Origin: Brevibacterium sp. S22
GTDB taxonomy: Bacteria > Actinomycetota > Actinomycetes > Actinomycetales > Brevibacteriaceae
Assembly: GCF_004745485.1 (NCBI RefSeq)
Contig: NZ_RHFG01000021.1
Span: forward strand, 1 to 64,000
Direction of reading: 5' to 3'
DNA: 64,000 nt
Within the stretch, counting starts at the first letter, position 1, and each line of letters begins with the position of its first letter. The position numbers and the translations under genes were made by a program. Positions 53,611-62,601 of this stretch are shown piece after piece. The notes beneath the pieces are model-generated. The model worked only from the letters and a program-made list of their open reading frames with translations. It was not told the origin of the DNA and searched no databases.

Positions 53611-54335
53611 CACGAGAGATCCGGATGAGCGACGTCGGCGTCGGAGTCCTCGACGAAGGACCAGACGGCGATGTCGTGCGTCCGATCCTGCAGGACGTCA
53701 ACCTCACCCTGACCGAGGACGTCATCGCCGTCATCGGCGCCAACGGTTCGGGGAAGTCGACTCTGCTGCAATTGCTCAACGGACTGGTCACCGCGAATGC
53801 GGGGCAGGTCCTCGTCGATGGTTTCGATCCGCGTCGGCAGCCCGCGAAAGTGCGATCACGGGTCGGTTTCGTCTTCACCGATCCGGCCGCGCAGCTGGTC
53901 ATGCCGACCCCGGTCGAGGACATCGAACTGTCCCTGCGCAAGTCCGTGCCGAAGTCGGGCAGGCGGGCCGCTGCCCTGGCGGTGCTCGCTGAGCTCGGCA
54001 TCGCTGACCTGGCCGAACGCAGCGTCTACGAACTCTCCGGCGGCCAGCGTCAGCTGGTGGCCCTGGCCGCGGTGCTCGCGGTGGATCCGCAGATCCTCGT
54101 CCTCGATGAGCCGACGACTCTGCTCGACCTGCGGAACAGGCAGCGTCTGCGTGTGCATCTGCAGGAACTGGTGGCCAGGCGCGGGGTGCGCATCATCCTG
54201 ACCACCCATGACCTCGAGTTCGCCCAGATCGCCCAGCGCGGCCTCGTCGTGGAGAACGGTCGCATCGTCGCCGACTCCACCCCCGCCGAGGCGGTCGAAA
54301 CCTATCGGAACCTCATCATGAGTGATACGCCATGA
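53607..54335 (+). CDS. bioM: Biotin ECF transporter ATPase BioM
   Basis: 242-residue ECF ATPase. Walker A GANGSGKSTLLQLLNGL, Q-loop FVFTDPAAQLVMPTP, signature LSGGQRQLVALAAVL, Walker B ILVLDEPTTLLD and LTTHD are intact. GTG 53607 overlaps the bioY stop (GTGA) and includes the first strand REIRMSDVGVG that families need; ATG 53625 has a better Shine-Dalgarno but would cut that strand. A 12-residue acidic insert (DEGPDGDVVRP) precedes the first conserved block. Energises BioY through BioN. Confidence 0.95.
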   Translation: MTREIRMSDVGVGVLDEGPDGDVVRPILQDVNLTLTEDVIAVIGANGSGKSTLLQLLNGLVTANAGQVLVDGFDPRRQPAKVRSRVGFVFTDPAAQLVMPTPVEDIELSLRKSVPKSGRRAAALAVLAELGIADLAERSVYELSGGQRQLVALAAVLAVDPQILVLDEPTTLLDLRNRQRLRVHLQELVARRGVRIILTTHDLEFAQIAQRGLVVENGRIVADSTPAEAVETYRNLIMSDTP

Positions 54336-54982
54336 CCCAGCAGGACACATGGCGCAGGAACGCCGGCATCAAGGCCCGTCCGCAGCTCTTCGGCAGGGTG
54401 GCACATCCTCGGGGATGGCTGCACGATGTGCCCACGGGAGTGAAGCTGGCGGTGATCGCCGTCATCGGCATCGTTGCGCTCATCTTCCGTGACGCGATGA
54501 TCAACTGGTCGATGTTCGCCGTCCTCGTGGTCATCGGATTCACCGCCCGGCTGCGGTTGAAGTACTTCCTGCGCACGTGGGTCTACGTAGCGGTGCTCGT
54601 GGCGATCGTCATGGGGCTGCAGTACTTCTTCGGTTCCATGGAGTCGGGTCTGGCCGTCGGCGGGACCGTGTTCGCATGTGTGCAGGCGGCGCTGCTCCTG
54701 ACTCTGACGACGTCGGTGGCGAAGCTGCTCGACGCGTTCACCACGCTGGTCAGCCCGCTTCAGCACCTCGGCGTGAACTCGGATGCGATCGCACTGACAG
54801 CGAGCCTGATGGTGCGCGCGATCTCGCATATCTCCGGTCTGCTGGGCGAGGCCGAACGGGCCGCCCGAGCCCGTGGTCTGGACTCGAGCATCAAGGCCAG
54901 GGTGGTGCCGGCGATCCTGCGGTCGGTGAAATACGCGCAGGACACCGGCCGAGCACTCGATGCCCGCGGCATCGTGGACTGA
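54332..54982 (+). CDS. bioN: Biotin ECF transporter transmembrane protein BioN
   Basis: 216-residue EcfT-type coupling protein with four to five helices, preceded by a soluble N-terminus (about 35 residues). The two coupling-helix motifs of EcfT are present: ERAARARGLDSS and DTGRALDARGIVD at the C-terminus, where the A-R-G triplets contact the ATPase. It overlaps bioM (ATGA). The 154 bp to the next start (54983-55136) hold no gene I can support. Confidence 0.94.
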   Translation: MTQQDTWRRNAGIKARPQLFGRVAHPRGWLHDVPTGVKLAVIAVIGIVALIFRDAMINWSMFAVLVVIGFTARLRLKYFLRTWVYVAVLVAIVMGLQYFFGSMESGLAVGGTVFACVQAALLLTLTTSVAKLLDAFTTLVSPLQHLGVNSDAIALTASLMVRAISHISGLLGEAERAARARGLDSSIKARVVPAILRSVKYAQDTGRALDARGIVD

Positions 54983-55136
54983 GGGCGTTTGCGTAATCGG
55001 CCGTCTCCGGTCGACAGTTCCGCTCTGATCTGCTGCCCCGACCTGGTGTGCCTTGAACCATTCCGTGTCATGGGCGGCCCGTAGGGTGCTGGCACGTTAT
55101 CGGATGAGAGCAACGTTGCCGGATGAAAGCGGAGAC

Positions 55137-56066
55137 ATGTCGAGCCCAAGTCTGCGGTCGCCTGTATTGGAGAGGTTCTACCTTGCCGCTGCACCCAGTC
55201 CGATCGCGTTCGTCGACGAGTCGATGCGGCACCCGACGGGTGCGGGGGACGGGCCGGCAGGGCAGGATGTTTCGTTCTATCAGATGGCCGCTGTCATCTT
55301 CTCTCATGCTCGCTTGGATGCCATTCGTGAGAGGCTGGTGGATGTGGCCGGAGGATCCTATTGGCACACGAACAAGAAGTTTCGAGGAACCGATGTCGAT
55401 CGTGGTGACATCGTCGAGATGATCGAAGCGGTTACCGATGAATCGGTGTGGAACGTGATTGCTGTGAAGCTGCCGTTGGCAGGCAGCTCCAGGAGAGACC
55501 TCGCACGAGCGAGGGCCATGTGCCTGGACCGGCTCGTCCGCAACCTCGTCAGCGGAACCGGAGAGGAGGCTGTTCGTGGGATCGTCGCTGACAATAACAA
55601 GGATCAGAGGCTCAACGGTCTCGACGAACAGGTCGTCGACAAGCTGCGTAAGACCGGCGCAATTCACCCCGAGGTGGCATTCACTCACGGCCGGATGGGT
55701 GACGAGCCGCTGTTGTGGTCGGCGGACACAGTGTCGTGGGCAGTGCAACGAAATGTCCTCCGCGATGATGTGAGGTTCATCGAGCCGACTCTGCGGGAGG
55801 GCAAACTGACGATGATCAACGCCGTCGACGGAAAGCTGGTGAATATGAAGCACCCCCTGGGTGCTTGCGCAATAACCAGGGGGCCGTCTTCCCAAAGGCC
55901 GGGATTATCCGGTAGCCCGGGGCATGACGTTGCTTCGCCGCCTATCTTACCAGCGCGCTATGCTGTCGACAAAGGAAAGCCGTCTGCTCCCGGGCAGTCA
56001 GTGGCTCGTGATCTCATGCGCCAGATACGTGCACTGCGGGAGGGAGCGCGCCGCAGAACGCCATGA
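55137..56066 (+). CDS. DUF3800 domain protein
   Basis: 309-residue predicted nuclease-fold protein of the DUF3800 family, which occurs in prophages, plasmids and defence-like loci. The diagnostic motif IAFVDESMRH (about residues 20-29) gives the conserved D-E pair. Later landmarks are GIVADNNKDQ (about 145) and a central helical region. Start ATG 55137 (GGAG just upstream, short spacing; ATG 55104 in frame is possible). The 3' third (after about residue 238) includes strong DNA hairpins and an unusual peptide (HPLGACAITRGPSSQRP), so the C-terminus may be altered by insertion or frameshift. Isolated gene of different codon use; horizontal acquisition is plausible. Confidence 0.7.
   Translation: MSSPSLRSPVLERFYLAAAPSPIAFVDESMRHPTGAGDGPAGQDVSFYQMAAVIFSHARLDAIRERLVDVAGGSYWHTNKKFRGTDVDRGDIVEMIEAVTDESVWNVIAVKLPLAGSSRRDLARARAMCLDRLVRNLVSGTGEEAVRGIVADNNKDQRLNGLDEQVVDKLRKTGAIHPEVAFTHGRMGDEPLLWSADTVSWAVQRNVLRDDVRFIEPTLREGKLTMINAVDGKLVNMKHPLGACAITRGPSSQRPGLSGSPGHDVASPPILPARYAVDKGKPSAPGQSVARDLMRQIRALREGARRRTP
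55848..55883 (+). repeat. Two overlapping, mutually exclusive hairpins in the 3' part of the DUF3800 gene
   Basis: AAGCACCC (55848-55855) pairs with GGGTGCTT (55859-55866) around CCT. Alternatively CCCCCTGG (55853-55860) pairs with CCAGGGGG (55876-55883). The shared bases make the two structures exclusive, as in attenuators. They lie within the reading frame, where the peptide no longer resembles typical family members. Confidence 0.7.
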
Positions 56067-56175
56067 GGCGTGTGAGGTTCAGTCGGTCTCGAGGTCAGGC
56101 TCAGCGGATCTTGTGAAGCAGGGAGTAGCCTCGTCGGAAGAGAGGCCGAGCCCCTCCAGAACCGAAGGAGACATG

Positions 56176-56742
56176 ATGACCGGAGCGAACCGCACCGTCC
56201 TGCTGGCCATGGACTTCCAGAATGGCATCGCCGGAGACGAGGTCTTCACCTCCACCGGAGTCCTCGAACGCGCCCGCGACGCCGTTGCCGCCGCACGCGA
56301 GCATGACATCCCCGTCGTGTGGGTCAGGGTGGCGCTGCGCGAGGGGCAGCCCGAGCTGGCGGCGACTGCATCATTCGCTCAGATCGCTGCCCACGGGGAT
56401 GTCGATGAGACTCATGCCTCGACGAGCATCCACGAGACCCTCGACCGGCATCAGGGCGAGCCGATCGTGACCAAGCGGCGTATCAGCGCTTTCACCGGCA
56501 GCGACCTCGGGGTGCTGCTGCGTGGATACGGTGCCTCGTCCCTCGTGCTGACCGGAGTCGCCACGAGCGGTGTCGTGCTCTCAACCGTGCGTCAGGCCGC
56601 CGACCTCGACTTCGAACTCACCGTGCTCTCTGACGCCTGCGCCGACCGCGACCCCGGGGTCCATCAGGTGCTCACCGAGAAGGTGTTCCCCAAACAGGCG
56701 AAGGTGCTCACTGTCGCCGACTGGACGTCGGGTCTCGGATGA
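56176..56742 (+). CDS. Isochorismatase-fold hydrolase lacking the catalytic cysteine
   Basis: 188-residue cysteine-hydrolase superfamily protein. The D and K of the usual triad are present (VLLAMDFQNGI at residues about 8-18; IVTKRRISAFTGSDL near 95), but the cysteine position reads TGVATSGVVLST, i.e. valine. This resembles isochorismatase itself, which also lacks the Cys, rather than nicotinamidase. AAGGAG precedes tandem ATGs; ATG 56176 has better spacing than 56173. A likely role is hydrolysis of a vinyl ether or amide, but none is demonstrable. The gap after it (56743-56889) holds only a terminator. Confidence 0.85.
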   Translation: MTGANRTVLLAMDFQNGIAGDEVFTSTGVLERARDAVAAAREHDIPVVWVRVALREGQPELAATASFAQIAAHGDVDETHASTSIHETLDRHQGEPIVTKRRISAFTGSDLGVLLRGYGASSLVLTGVATSGVVLSTVRQAADLDFELTVLSDACADRDPGVHQVLTEKVFPKQAKVLTVADWTSGLG

Positions 56743-56810
56743 CGCCTACGTGCCCCGTGTGCCGTCCCAGCACTGAAACCCACATACTATACGCCGATTG
56801 CCGTCTGATA

Positions 56811-56850
56811 AGTCGAATGCAGACCCTTGGCAAGAGGTCTGCATTCGACT
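56811..56850. terminator. Terminator between convergent genes
   Basis: A perfect 15-bp stem (AGTCGAATGCAGACC at 56811-56825 with its complement at 56836-56850) and a 10-nt loop CTTGGCAAGA. It separates the isochorismatase-fold gene (plus) from the peptide/amide operon (minus). Base composition changes visibly at this point. Confidence 0.85.
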
Positions 56851-56889
56851 CATCATTCCGCTCGCGACGCTTAGCAGGGGATTCAGCCC

Positions 56890-58440
56890 TCAGCTGTCCG
56901 GGTAGACGTTGTAGAAGATGTCGCCCGACGCGGCAGTGAATACGTGACCGCTGAACCCCGACCTGATGCCTGTGGTCGTCGTTCTCGCTCCGAATTTCAG
57001 CACCGGCAGATAGTCATAGAACGCCTTCTGCAGGCCGTCTTTGGCTGAGACCGCCTTCTCACTACTGGGTGCATGGATCACTTTGTCGAATGCGTCTTCG
57101 ATCTCGGGGCTATCTGTCCAACCAGGCCATACAGGGTCGAAGAACACCTGAGTCAGTGGAGTCGAAGTCGGTGAGAAACCGGTGATGAAGATTTCGTAGC
57201 TTGATTCGTCGGTCCTGTTCTGTAGGACAGTGGCCCAGTCCGTGACGATCAGTCGCGATTTGATTCCGACCTCATTGAGTTCCTGGTTCATCACCACGGC
57301 ATTGTTGTAGTGCTCTTCGTACTCGCGGGAGGTGAGAATGCGGACTGGCTCTCCGTTGTAATCGGCCTTCTTGAGCAGTTCAGCAACTCGTTCAGGATCG
57401 GGATTGTTGTAGTCGCCCAAGCCTTCAGTCGAGTACCACTCGGAGGACTTCGGCATCAGCGCGCCATTCGTGTCGAAGAGTTTGTCTTGAGAGAAGGCTG
57501 CCTTCTGGATGTCGTCGATGTTTGTCGCGGCCAACACCGCACGGCGCATATTCGGGTCAGACATCACACCGGTCTTCTTGTTGAAGATCGCTGCGTTGAA
57601 ACCATTGTCTCCGGTTGTGACGGAGATATTGTCATCGCCCTCAAGCATGTCGATATTGTCCGGCGGTAGAGCGTTGGCCGCATCGTATTCGCCTGTTTGA
57701 AGGCCTGACATTCTCGTGGAAGGGTCATTGACGAAATAGAAGAAGATGTTGTCGAAGGCGGCTCGCTTCTGACCTGCGGTCCCATCGGCCTTTCCTTCAG
57801 GTGATACATAATCGTCGAATCGGGCCAATTGAACGTACTGATCAGTGTTCCACTTCTTCATCATGTACGGACCGGTTCCGATGAACTCCTTGACCGGGTC
57901 AGATCCAGCGTCCTCGAGGACTTCCTTGGGCTGGATACCGGGCAGCTGTCCCTGATCGGCCAAGAGAGTCAACGCGATGAAGAGAGGATCGGGCAATCGG
58001 ACTTCGACTTCGTCCTTGGCTGGCGACGATACCTTTGCTTTGGAAAAGAACAGCTGTCCAACAGACGCCTTCTCAATCCAGGCGTTGAGGGAGGCCACTA
58101 CATCGGATGCTTCCATCATCGAACCATCGTGGAACTTCACGTCGGTGCGGAGCTTGAACCGAACGAGCGTTCCATCATCGGATAGCGAGACTGCCTTTGC
58201 CAAAACAGGTTTGACATTGTTTTCAGAGTCGAGAGTCATGAGAGGCTCGAAGAAGTTGCGCGCAATGTCTCTCGTAGCCGTTGACGTTGTCATCAGAGGG
58301 TCGAGGGTTGGAGGCTGTGCGTTCCAAGCGACGGTGAAGTTATTGCCATCTCCTCGTTGGGCATCTCCCAAGCCACCGCCCATGCAGGCGGAGAGCGGCA
58401 ATGTCAGTGCCAGAACTGCACATAGGAGAACTCGCTTCAT
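56890..58440 (-). CDS. Peptide/amide ABC transporter substrate-binding lipoprotein (SBP_bac_5)
   Basis: 516-residue extracytoplasmic receptor of the oligopeptide/dipeptide/nickel type. Lipobox LPLSAC (Cys 19) after a short signal sequence. SBP_bac_5 landmarks: PPTLDPLMTTSTATRDIARN, DGTLVRFKLRTDVKFHDGS, IGTGPYMMKKW, and NPDPERVAELLKKADYNGE. It has no permease genes beside it within the window but shares an operon with OppD/OppF-type ATPases upstream. ATG 58440 has GGGAGAT and overlaps the D-aminoacylase-like stop (ATGA). Last gene of the operon. Confidence 0.92.
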   Translation of the reverse strand: MKRVLLCAVLALTLPLSACMGGGLGDAQRGDGNNFTVAWNAQPPTLDPLMTTSTATRDIARNFFEPLMTLDSENNVKPVLAKAVSLSDDGTLVRFKLRTDVKFHDGSMMEASDVVASLNAWIEKASVGQLFFSKAKVSSPAKDEVEVRLPDPLFIALTLLADQGQLPGIQPKEVLEDAGSDPVKEFIGTGPYMMKKWNTDQYVQLARFDDYVSPEGKADGTAGQKRAAFDNIFFYFVNDPSTRMSGLQTGEYDAANALPPDNIDMLEGDDNISVTTGDNGFNAAIFNKKTGVMSDPNMRRAVLAATNIDDIQKAAFSQDKLFDTNGALMPKSSEWYSTEGLGDYNNPDPERVAELLKKADYNGEPVRILTSREYEEHYNNAVVMNQELNEVGIKSRLIVTDWATVLQNRTDESSYEIFITGFSPTSTPLTQVFFDPVWPGWTDSPEIEDAFDKVIHAPSSEKAVSAKDGLQKAFYDYLPVLKFGARTTTTGIRSGFSGHVFTAASGDIFYNVYPDS

Positions 58441-59969
58441 TCTGTATCTCCCTGTTGAGCTATTGAACTGCTTGCGAATACAGGACGGCCCTTGGACGTG
58501 GCCCCCAACTGGCCTTGTTCGATGAGTTGCTCGCCATTGACGAATAGATGGACGACACCCTGCGCAGTACCAACCGGGAAAGGGTCGACATGAGGCTCTG
58601 CGGCTGATAGATCGAATACGACGATATCGGCGTCGACCCCTACACCGAGGTGACCCTTGGATTCGAAATTGGGAGCAGTTCTGCTGAGAATACGCGAGGG
58701 AATATCGCTGGAACGCGAGATGACTTCACTCAAACTCATAGCACCTGTGTCACGGTGTAACCAGGTGAGTGCCCTGATGAAACAGGAGCTGCTTCTCGGA
58801 TGAACCGCGAAATCTGTCGGTACGGGCAATGTGGTGGGGAAGCGGGTTATAGAATCTGCACCATCAACAGCCGTCAGCGGCATGGCATCAGAGGCAAAAG
58901 CAGCCCCCGGAAACGATAACGTCGAGAGCAGTTCGTCGACACCTGCCGATTGGCCTGGACCATAGTATTGAATGAGGCACAGTCCGCCTGGGTCCTGGTC
59001 TCTCAACTCAGCTAGTCTCGAATAGGTGGCGACCTTCTCGTTCAGAGGCAGATAGGTGATGGTGGATGCGGGTGTGTCGCTGCTTTCGAGAATTTCCGGA
59101 GAAAGGAAGTCCGCACCGATGACTGTCGAGGCGAACTCGAACGGATACGATTCGGTGGTGATAGGCAGGCCGCGTTCGATCGCCGCTTTCAGAAGGTGGG
59201 TCGGTCCATTTCCGGCACCGGCGCTCGAACTCGCGAAGTGACAGATGTGAATCTGTACACCAGTGCGCTCGCAGAGTTCGATAAGCTCAGTGACTGACTC
59301 ATCAGTCGAGTGATCTGCTACGTTCGCCCCGTAGCGGACGTGAACAAACAGTGGGGCGCTGCGTTTTGCAGCCATTTCCGCAAGTGCCTGGAGCTCAAGT
59401 GGGTCGACTGCCGGAGCATAGCCGAGCAAGACGCCGACGCCGATGGCACCTTGGTCCAGCTGTTCTGCAACGAGGTCGATGGTTGCGTCTATCTGTTGTG
59501 CAGTCGCCGGTTTCTGCCAGCTCTGTTTGGCCTGCAGCGCGCCGAAGATGTCGAGGGGGAGTGTGGGCAGATCTTCGACATCTGAGGAACTCATGGCTTC
59601 CATGACGATCATGCGTGCCAACAGCCACGACGCGGAGTAGCCGTAATTGAGCGAGCGGCCCTCAGACTCGGCTGCATTGAGAGAATGCAGAAATGGAGCA
59701 GCACCGCATTCGAGCTCGAGGCTTGTGGTTACTCCATCGAATGCCTGCAGCAGATGGCCGATCTGATTCTGTGCGTGTGAATGGAGGTCGATGAATCCGG
59801 GAGATACGACAAGTCCCGCGGCATCGATCGTGCGTTCTGCTGGAACTATTTCGGGACCGACATGCACGATCCGGCCATCGGTGATGCCGACTGCGAGAGC
59901 GTCGTCGAGGCCGTTGCGGGGATCTACCACACGCCCACCGATGATAAGAGTCTGGCATTGTGCTGTCAT
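58437..59969 (-). CDS. N-acyl-D-amino-acid deacylase/amidohydrolase
   Basis: 510-residue metallo-hydrolase of the D-aminoacylase subgroup. Metal ligands are visible in order: HSHAQN (in PGFIDLHSHAQ, about residues 59-64), a cysteine in LELECGA (the ligand peculiar to D-aminoacylases), FVHVRYG, IHICHFASS, and AFASDAMPL. The N-terminal urease-like beta sandwich (LIIGGRVVDPRNG) is complete, and the C-terminal strand has LGVGVDADIVVFD. Start ATG 59969 with AAAGGAAG upstream; a TTG at 59996 directly follows the amidase stop. The substrate is not certain: N-acyl-D-amino acid or a cyclic amide. Coupled to the binding protein (ATGA). Confidence 0.88.
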   Translation of the reverse strand: MTAQCQTLIIGGRVVDPRNGLDDALAVGITDGRIVHVGPEIVPAERTIDAAGLVVSPGFIDLHSHAQNQIGHLLQAFDGVTTSLELECGAAPFLHSLNAAESEGRSLNYGYSASWLLARMIVMEAMSSSDVEDLPTLPLDIFGALQAKQSWQKPATAQQIDATIDLVAEQLDQGAIGVGVLLGYAPAVDPLELQALAEMAAKRSAPLFVHVRYGANVADHSTDESVTELIELCERTGVQIHICHFASSSAGAGNGPTHLLKAAIERGLPITTESYPFEFASTVIGADFLSPEILESSDTPASTITYLPLNEKVATYSRLAELRDQDPGGLCLIQYYGPGQSAGVDELLSTLSFPGAAFASDAMPLTAVDGADSITRFPTTLPVPTDFAVHPRSSSCFIRALTWLHRDTGAMSLSEVISRSSDIPSRILSRTAPNFESKGHLGVGVDADIVVFDLSAAEPHVDPFPVGTAQGVVHLFVNGEQLIEQGQLGATSKGRPVFASSSIAQQGDTE

Positions 59970-59996
59970 GGGGAGGCTTCCTTTCGAGTTCTTCAA

Positions 59997-61484
59997 TCAG
60001 CTGATGTGTGGGAAACGGTCGGCCTGCACAGTGGAGTCGAACGTCGGAGCAACCGCCCAGGAGCCAATTCGGTCCTCAATGCGTTTGGCGATCTCAAGCA
60101 ACCGACCTTCGTTTCGGAATCGGCCGATGATCTGAATCCCAACAGGCAGCCCTGAATCGGTGAAGCCTACGGGTACTGAAACCGCAGGATGATTGGTTGT
60201 CGTAATAATGCTTGGCAACGTCATCCATTCGAGATAATCGGACATCGTTTCGCCGTTGACAGTGCGCGGGTAACGCATCTCAGCTGCGAACGGCGGCACC
60301 TGCACGGTCGGTGTGATCAGCACGTCGTAGTTCTGTAGAAAGTCCGCCATCGACGACCACGACTGAGCTTGACCGCGCAATGCAGACGAAGCCTCTTCCC
60401 CGGTTACCTGTCGACCGACCTCAACATTCCACAGAGCGTCGTCCTTCATCTCACCTTTGTGTTCGTCGGTCAGGGGCCCCAGGGTCGCCAGCATCTGCAG
60501 ACCACGTAGGGTGCGAAAGGCCTCCTTTGCAAAAGGGAGATTGGGGTGTGTGTTCGTGATGCGGAAATCATCCGAGCGCAGCTGGTCGATTGCTTCTTCT
60601 GTAACTCTTCTGACTTCTTCATCGACTGGAAACATTCCTGAGAAGTCCAAGGTGTATGCCGCAGATATTTGCGAAGCACCGAGCCGTGAACCGAACTTAG
60701 AGTCCACAACTTCTTCGAGTCCAGCGGTGTCTGCGGCAAAGGAGAAGGGGTCGTCAGACGAGAAACCTGAAATTGCTCGCAGTAAGTGCGCGGCATCTCT
60801 CACAGTCTTCGCCATCGGCCCCTTGACCGAAAGGGAGCCATAGGCGTAGCCGTTGGGAGAGTTCGGGACGGTTCCCAAAGAGGGCCGCAACCCGACAATG
60901 TTGCAGAATGACGCAGGATTACGCAGCGAACCGCCTGTATCGCTGCCATCGGCGATCGGGATCATCCGTGCTGCGAGTGCCGCCGCTGCGCCACCGGAAC
61001 TGCCTCCGGCGGAATGATTCAGCCCGTAGGGATTGCGCGTCAGGCCAGTGACCTCGTTGAAAGTGTGTGAACCAAGGCCGAATTCCGGGGTGTTCGACTT
61101 CGCGACGACGATCGCGCCAGCGTGCTTCATTCGTTCGACGACAGCATGATCGTGTGACGCAATTCTGTCGGCGAAGATCGAACTTCCCTGCGTATGGCGA
61201 AAGCCGGCAGCGGGAATGAGATCTTTGACTGCTACCGGTAGCCCGGCCAGAGGCATCCGTCGTCGTTGAGCTGGTTCAAGCTTATCGATTCGCGAAGCTT
61301 CCGCCATGGCGCGATCCGGTTGGACATCGAGCAGAGCATTGACGGTCGGATTCACGTCAGCGATTCGCTCGAGGAATGCGGTGACCGCTTCGGTTGCGGT
61401 GATAGCACCGGCCTGGATTTTCTCTGTTAGACCGGTTGCGGTCGACCCGATTACGTCGTCCGTCTGGAGTGTCTGTGCACTCAT
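59997..61484 (-). CDS. Amidase (amidase-signature family)
   Basis: 495-residue serine amidase. The Ser-cisSer-Lys triad is identifiable: Lys in PVAVKDLIPAAG (about 86), and the signature GLNHSAGGSSGGAAAALAAR (about 150-169) with GSDTGGSLRNPASFCNIVG following (nucleophilic Ser in TGGS). The C-terminal NHPAVSVPVGFTDSGLPVGI closes the family match. Substrate unknown (acylamides, peptide amides or N-acyl amino acids). Overlaps the upstream enolase-superfamily gene (ATGA), so it is coupled in the same operon. Confidence 0.93.
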   Translation of the reverse strand: MSAQTLQTDDVIGSTATGLTEKIQAGAITATEAVTAFLERIADVNPTVNALLDVQPDRAMAEASRIDKLEPAQRRRMPLAGLPVAVKDLIPAAGFRHTQGSSIFADRIASHDHAVVERMKHAGAIVVAKSNTPEFGLGSHTFNEVTGLTRNPYGLNHSAGGSSGGAAAALAARMIPIADGSDTGGSLRNPASFCNIVGLRPSLGTVPNSPNGYAYGSLSVKGPMAKTVRDAAHLLRAISGFSSDDPFSFAADTAGLEEVVDSKFGSRLGASQISAAYTLDFSGMFPVDEEVRRVTEEAIDQLRSDDFRITNTHPNLPFAKEAFRTLRGLQMLATLGPLTDEHKGEMKDDALWNVEVGRQVTGEEASSALRGQAQSWSSMADFLQNYDVLITPTVQVPPFAAEMRYPRTVNGETMSDYLEWMTLPSIITTTNHPAVSVPVGFTDSGLPVGIQIIGRFRNEGRLLEIAKRIEDRIGSWAVAPTFDSTVQADRFPHIS

Positions 61485-62596
61485 TGGGCATCGGCCTCGA
61501 AGTCTCGGACCCCGGTGGTGATTTCGTCGAGCATCGCGTGATCGATGTCGAATCCGATGCCTGGCCCAGTGGGTACAGCAACACTGCCGCGGTCCATCGT
61601 TACTTCAGGGGTGATGACGTCTTTGGTCCAATAGCGTGCTGAGGGGGCGGTGTCCCCAGGCAGAGTGAATCCGGGAAGTGACGCGATCGCCAGATTGTGT
61701 GCGCGACCGATGCCGGACTCGAGCATGCCGCCGCACCAGACGTCGATTCCCTCTTCGCGGCAGAGCGCTTCGATGTCTTTTGCTTCACTGATTCCGCCGA
61801 CCCGTCCGATCTTGATGTTGATGATGCGGCAGCTGCCCAACTCAATTGCTTTGCGGGCATCGCTCAGAGAATGGATGCTCTCATCGAGGCAGATCGGAGT
61901 CCTCAGTACTTGCTGGAGGTGGCGGTGATCGACGATGTCATCGTGTGCCAGTGGCTGTTCGATCATCATCAAGTCGAGCGTATCCAGCTGGCGAAGGTGA
62001 TCGAGGTCGGCCAGGCTATAGGCGTTGTTGGCGTCAGCCATCAGCGGGACATCCGGAAATTCTGCTCTCACTGCCCGGAGGAAGGACAGGTCTGCACCGG
62101 GTTTAATTTTGATCTTGATCCGAGCGAAACCATCGTCGATGGCGTGAGACACAACATCTACTAGTTCGGTCGGCGAGTCCTTGATACCGATACTGATTCC
62201 TACATTTACGGAATTTTTCGATCCGCCGATGGCGCCGGCCAGGGAGACACCTTGCATTTTTGCCCATAGGTCCCAAACTGCACCTTCGACGGCTGCTTTG
62301 GCCATGTTGTTGCGTTTGATCGGGGCCAAACGATCCCGGACCTCGTCTGGGTGTGAAATGTCGGCTCCTCTGAGCAGAGGAATCAGATGTTCGGTGAGGG
62401 CCAGCTCGCACCCTGACGTATATTCCTCTGAATAGTACGGGTAGGCGAATGCTCCGCATTCGCCGTATCCGGTGATATCTGCCGAGGTTGCTTCGACGAT
62501 GAGGAAGTCACGGTTTGTCTGTGTGGAGAAACTTGTGGTGAACGGGGTGATGAGGTTGAGGCTCGCCCGGCGGACGGTGATCATTTCGATAATCAA
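61481..62596 (-). CDS. Enolase-superfamily N-acylamino acid racemase / o-succinylbenzoate synthase-like
   Basis: 371-residue MR_MLE enzyme. Catalytic lysines in KIKIKIKPG, metal ligands in MADANNAYS, MIEQPLAHDD and ICLDESIHS, and the second lysine in NIKIGRVGG. The KxKIxPG form is that of the OSBS/NSAR group rather than muconate cycloisomerase or L-Ala-D/L-Glu epimerase. In this operon (amidase, D-aminoacylase, peptide transporter) racemisation of N-acyl amino acids is the more likely role than menaquinone synthesis. TTG 62596 gives the full N-terminal strand; ATG 62584 would shorten it. Confidence 0.85.
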   Translation of the reverse strand: MIIEMITVRRASLNLITPFTTSFSTQTNRDFLIVEATSADITGYGECGAFAYPYYSEEYTSGCELALTEHLIPLLRGADISHPDEVRDRLAPIKRNNMAKAAVEGAVWDLWAKMQGVSLAGAIGGSKNSVNVGISIGIKDSPTELVDVVSHAIDDGFARIKIKIKPGADLSFLRAVRAEFPDVPLMADANNAYSLADLDHLRQLDTLDLMMIEQPLAHDDIVDHRHLQQVLRTPICLDESIHSLSDARKAIELGSCRIINIKIGRVGGISEAKDIEALCREEGIDVWCGGMLESGIGRAHNLAIASLPGFTLPGDTAPSARYWTKDVITPEVTMDRGSVAVPTGPGIGFDIDHAMLDEITTGVRDFEADAQ

Positions 62597-62601
62597 TGGT
62601 G

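Noticed and set aside
55924..56175. Longer start for the isochorismatase-fold gene
   Set aside because: Upstream peptide overlaps the DUF3800 gene and lacks homology; AAGGAG precedes the ATG pair at 56173/56176.
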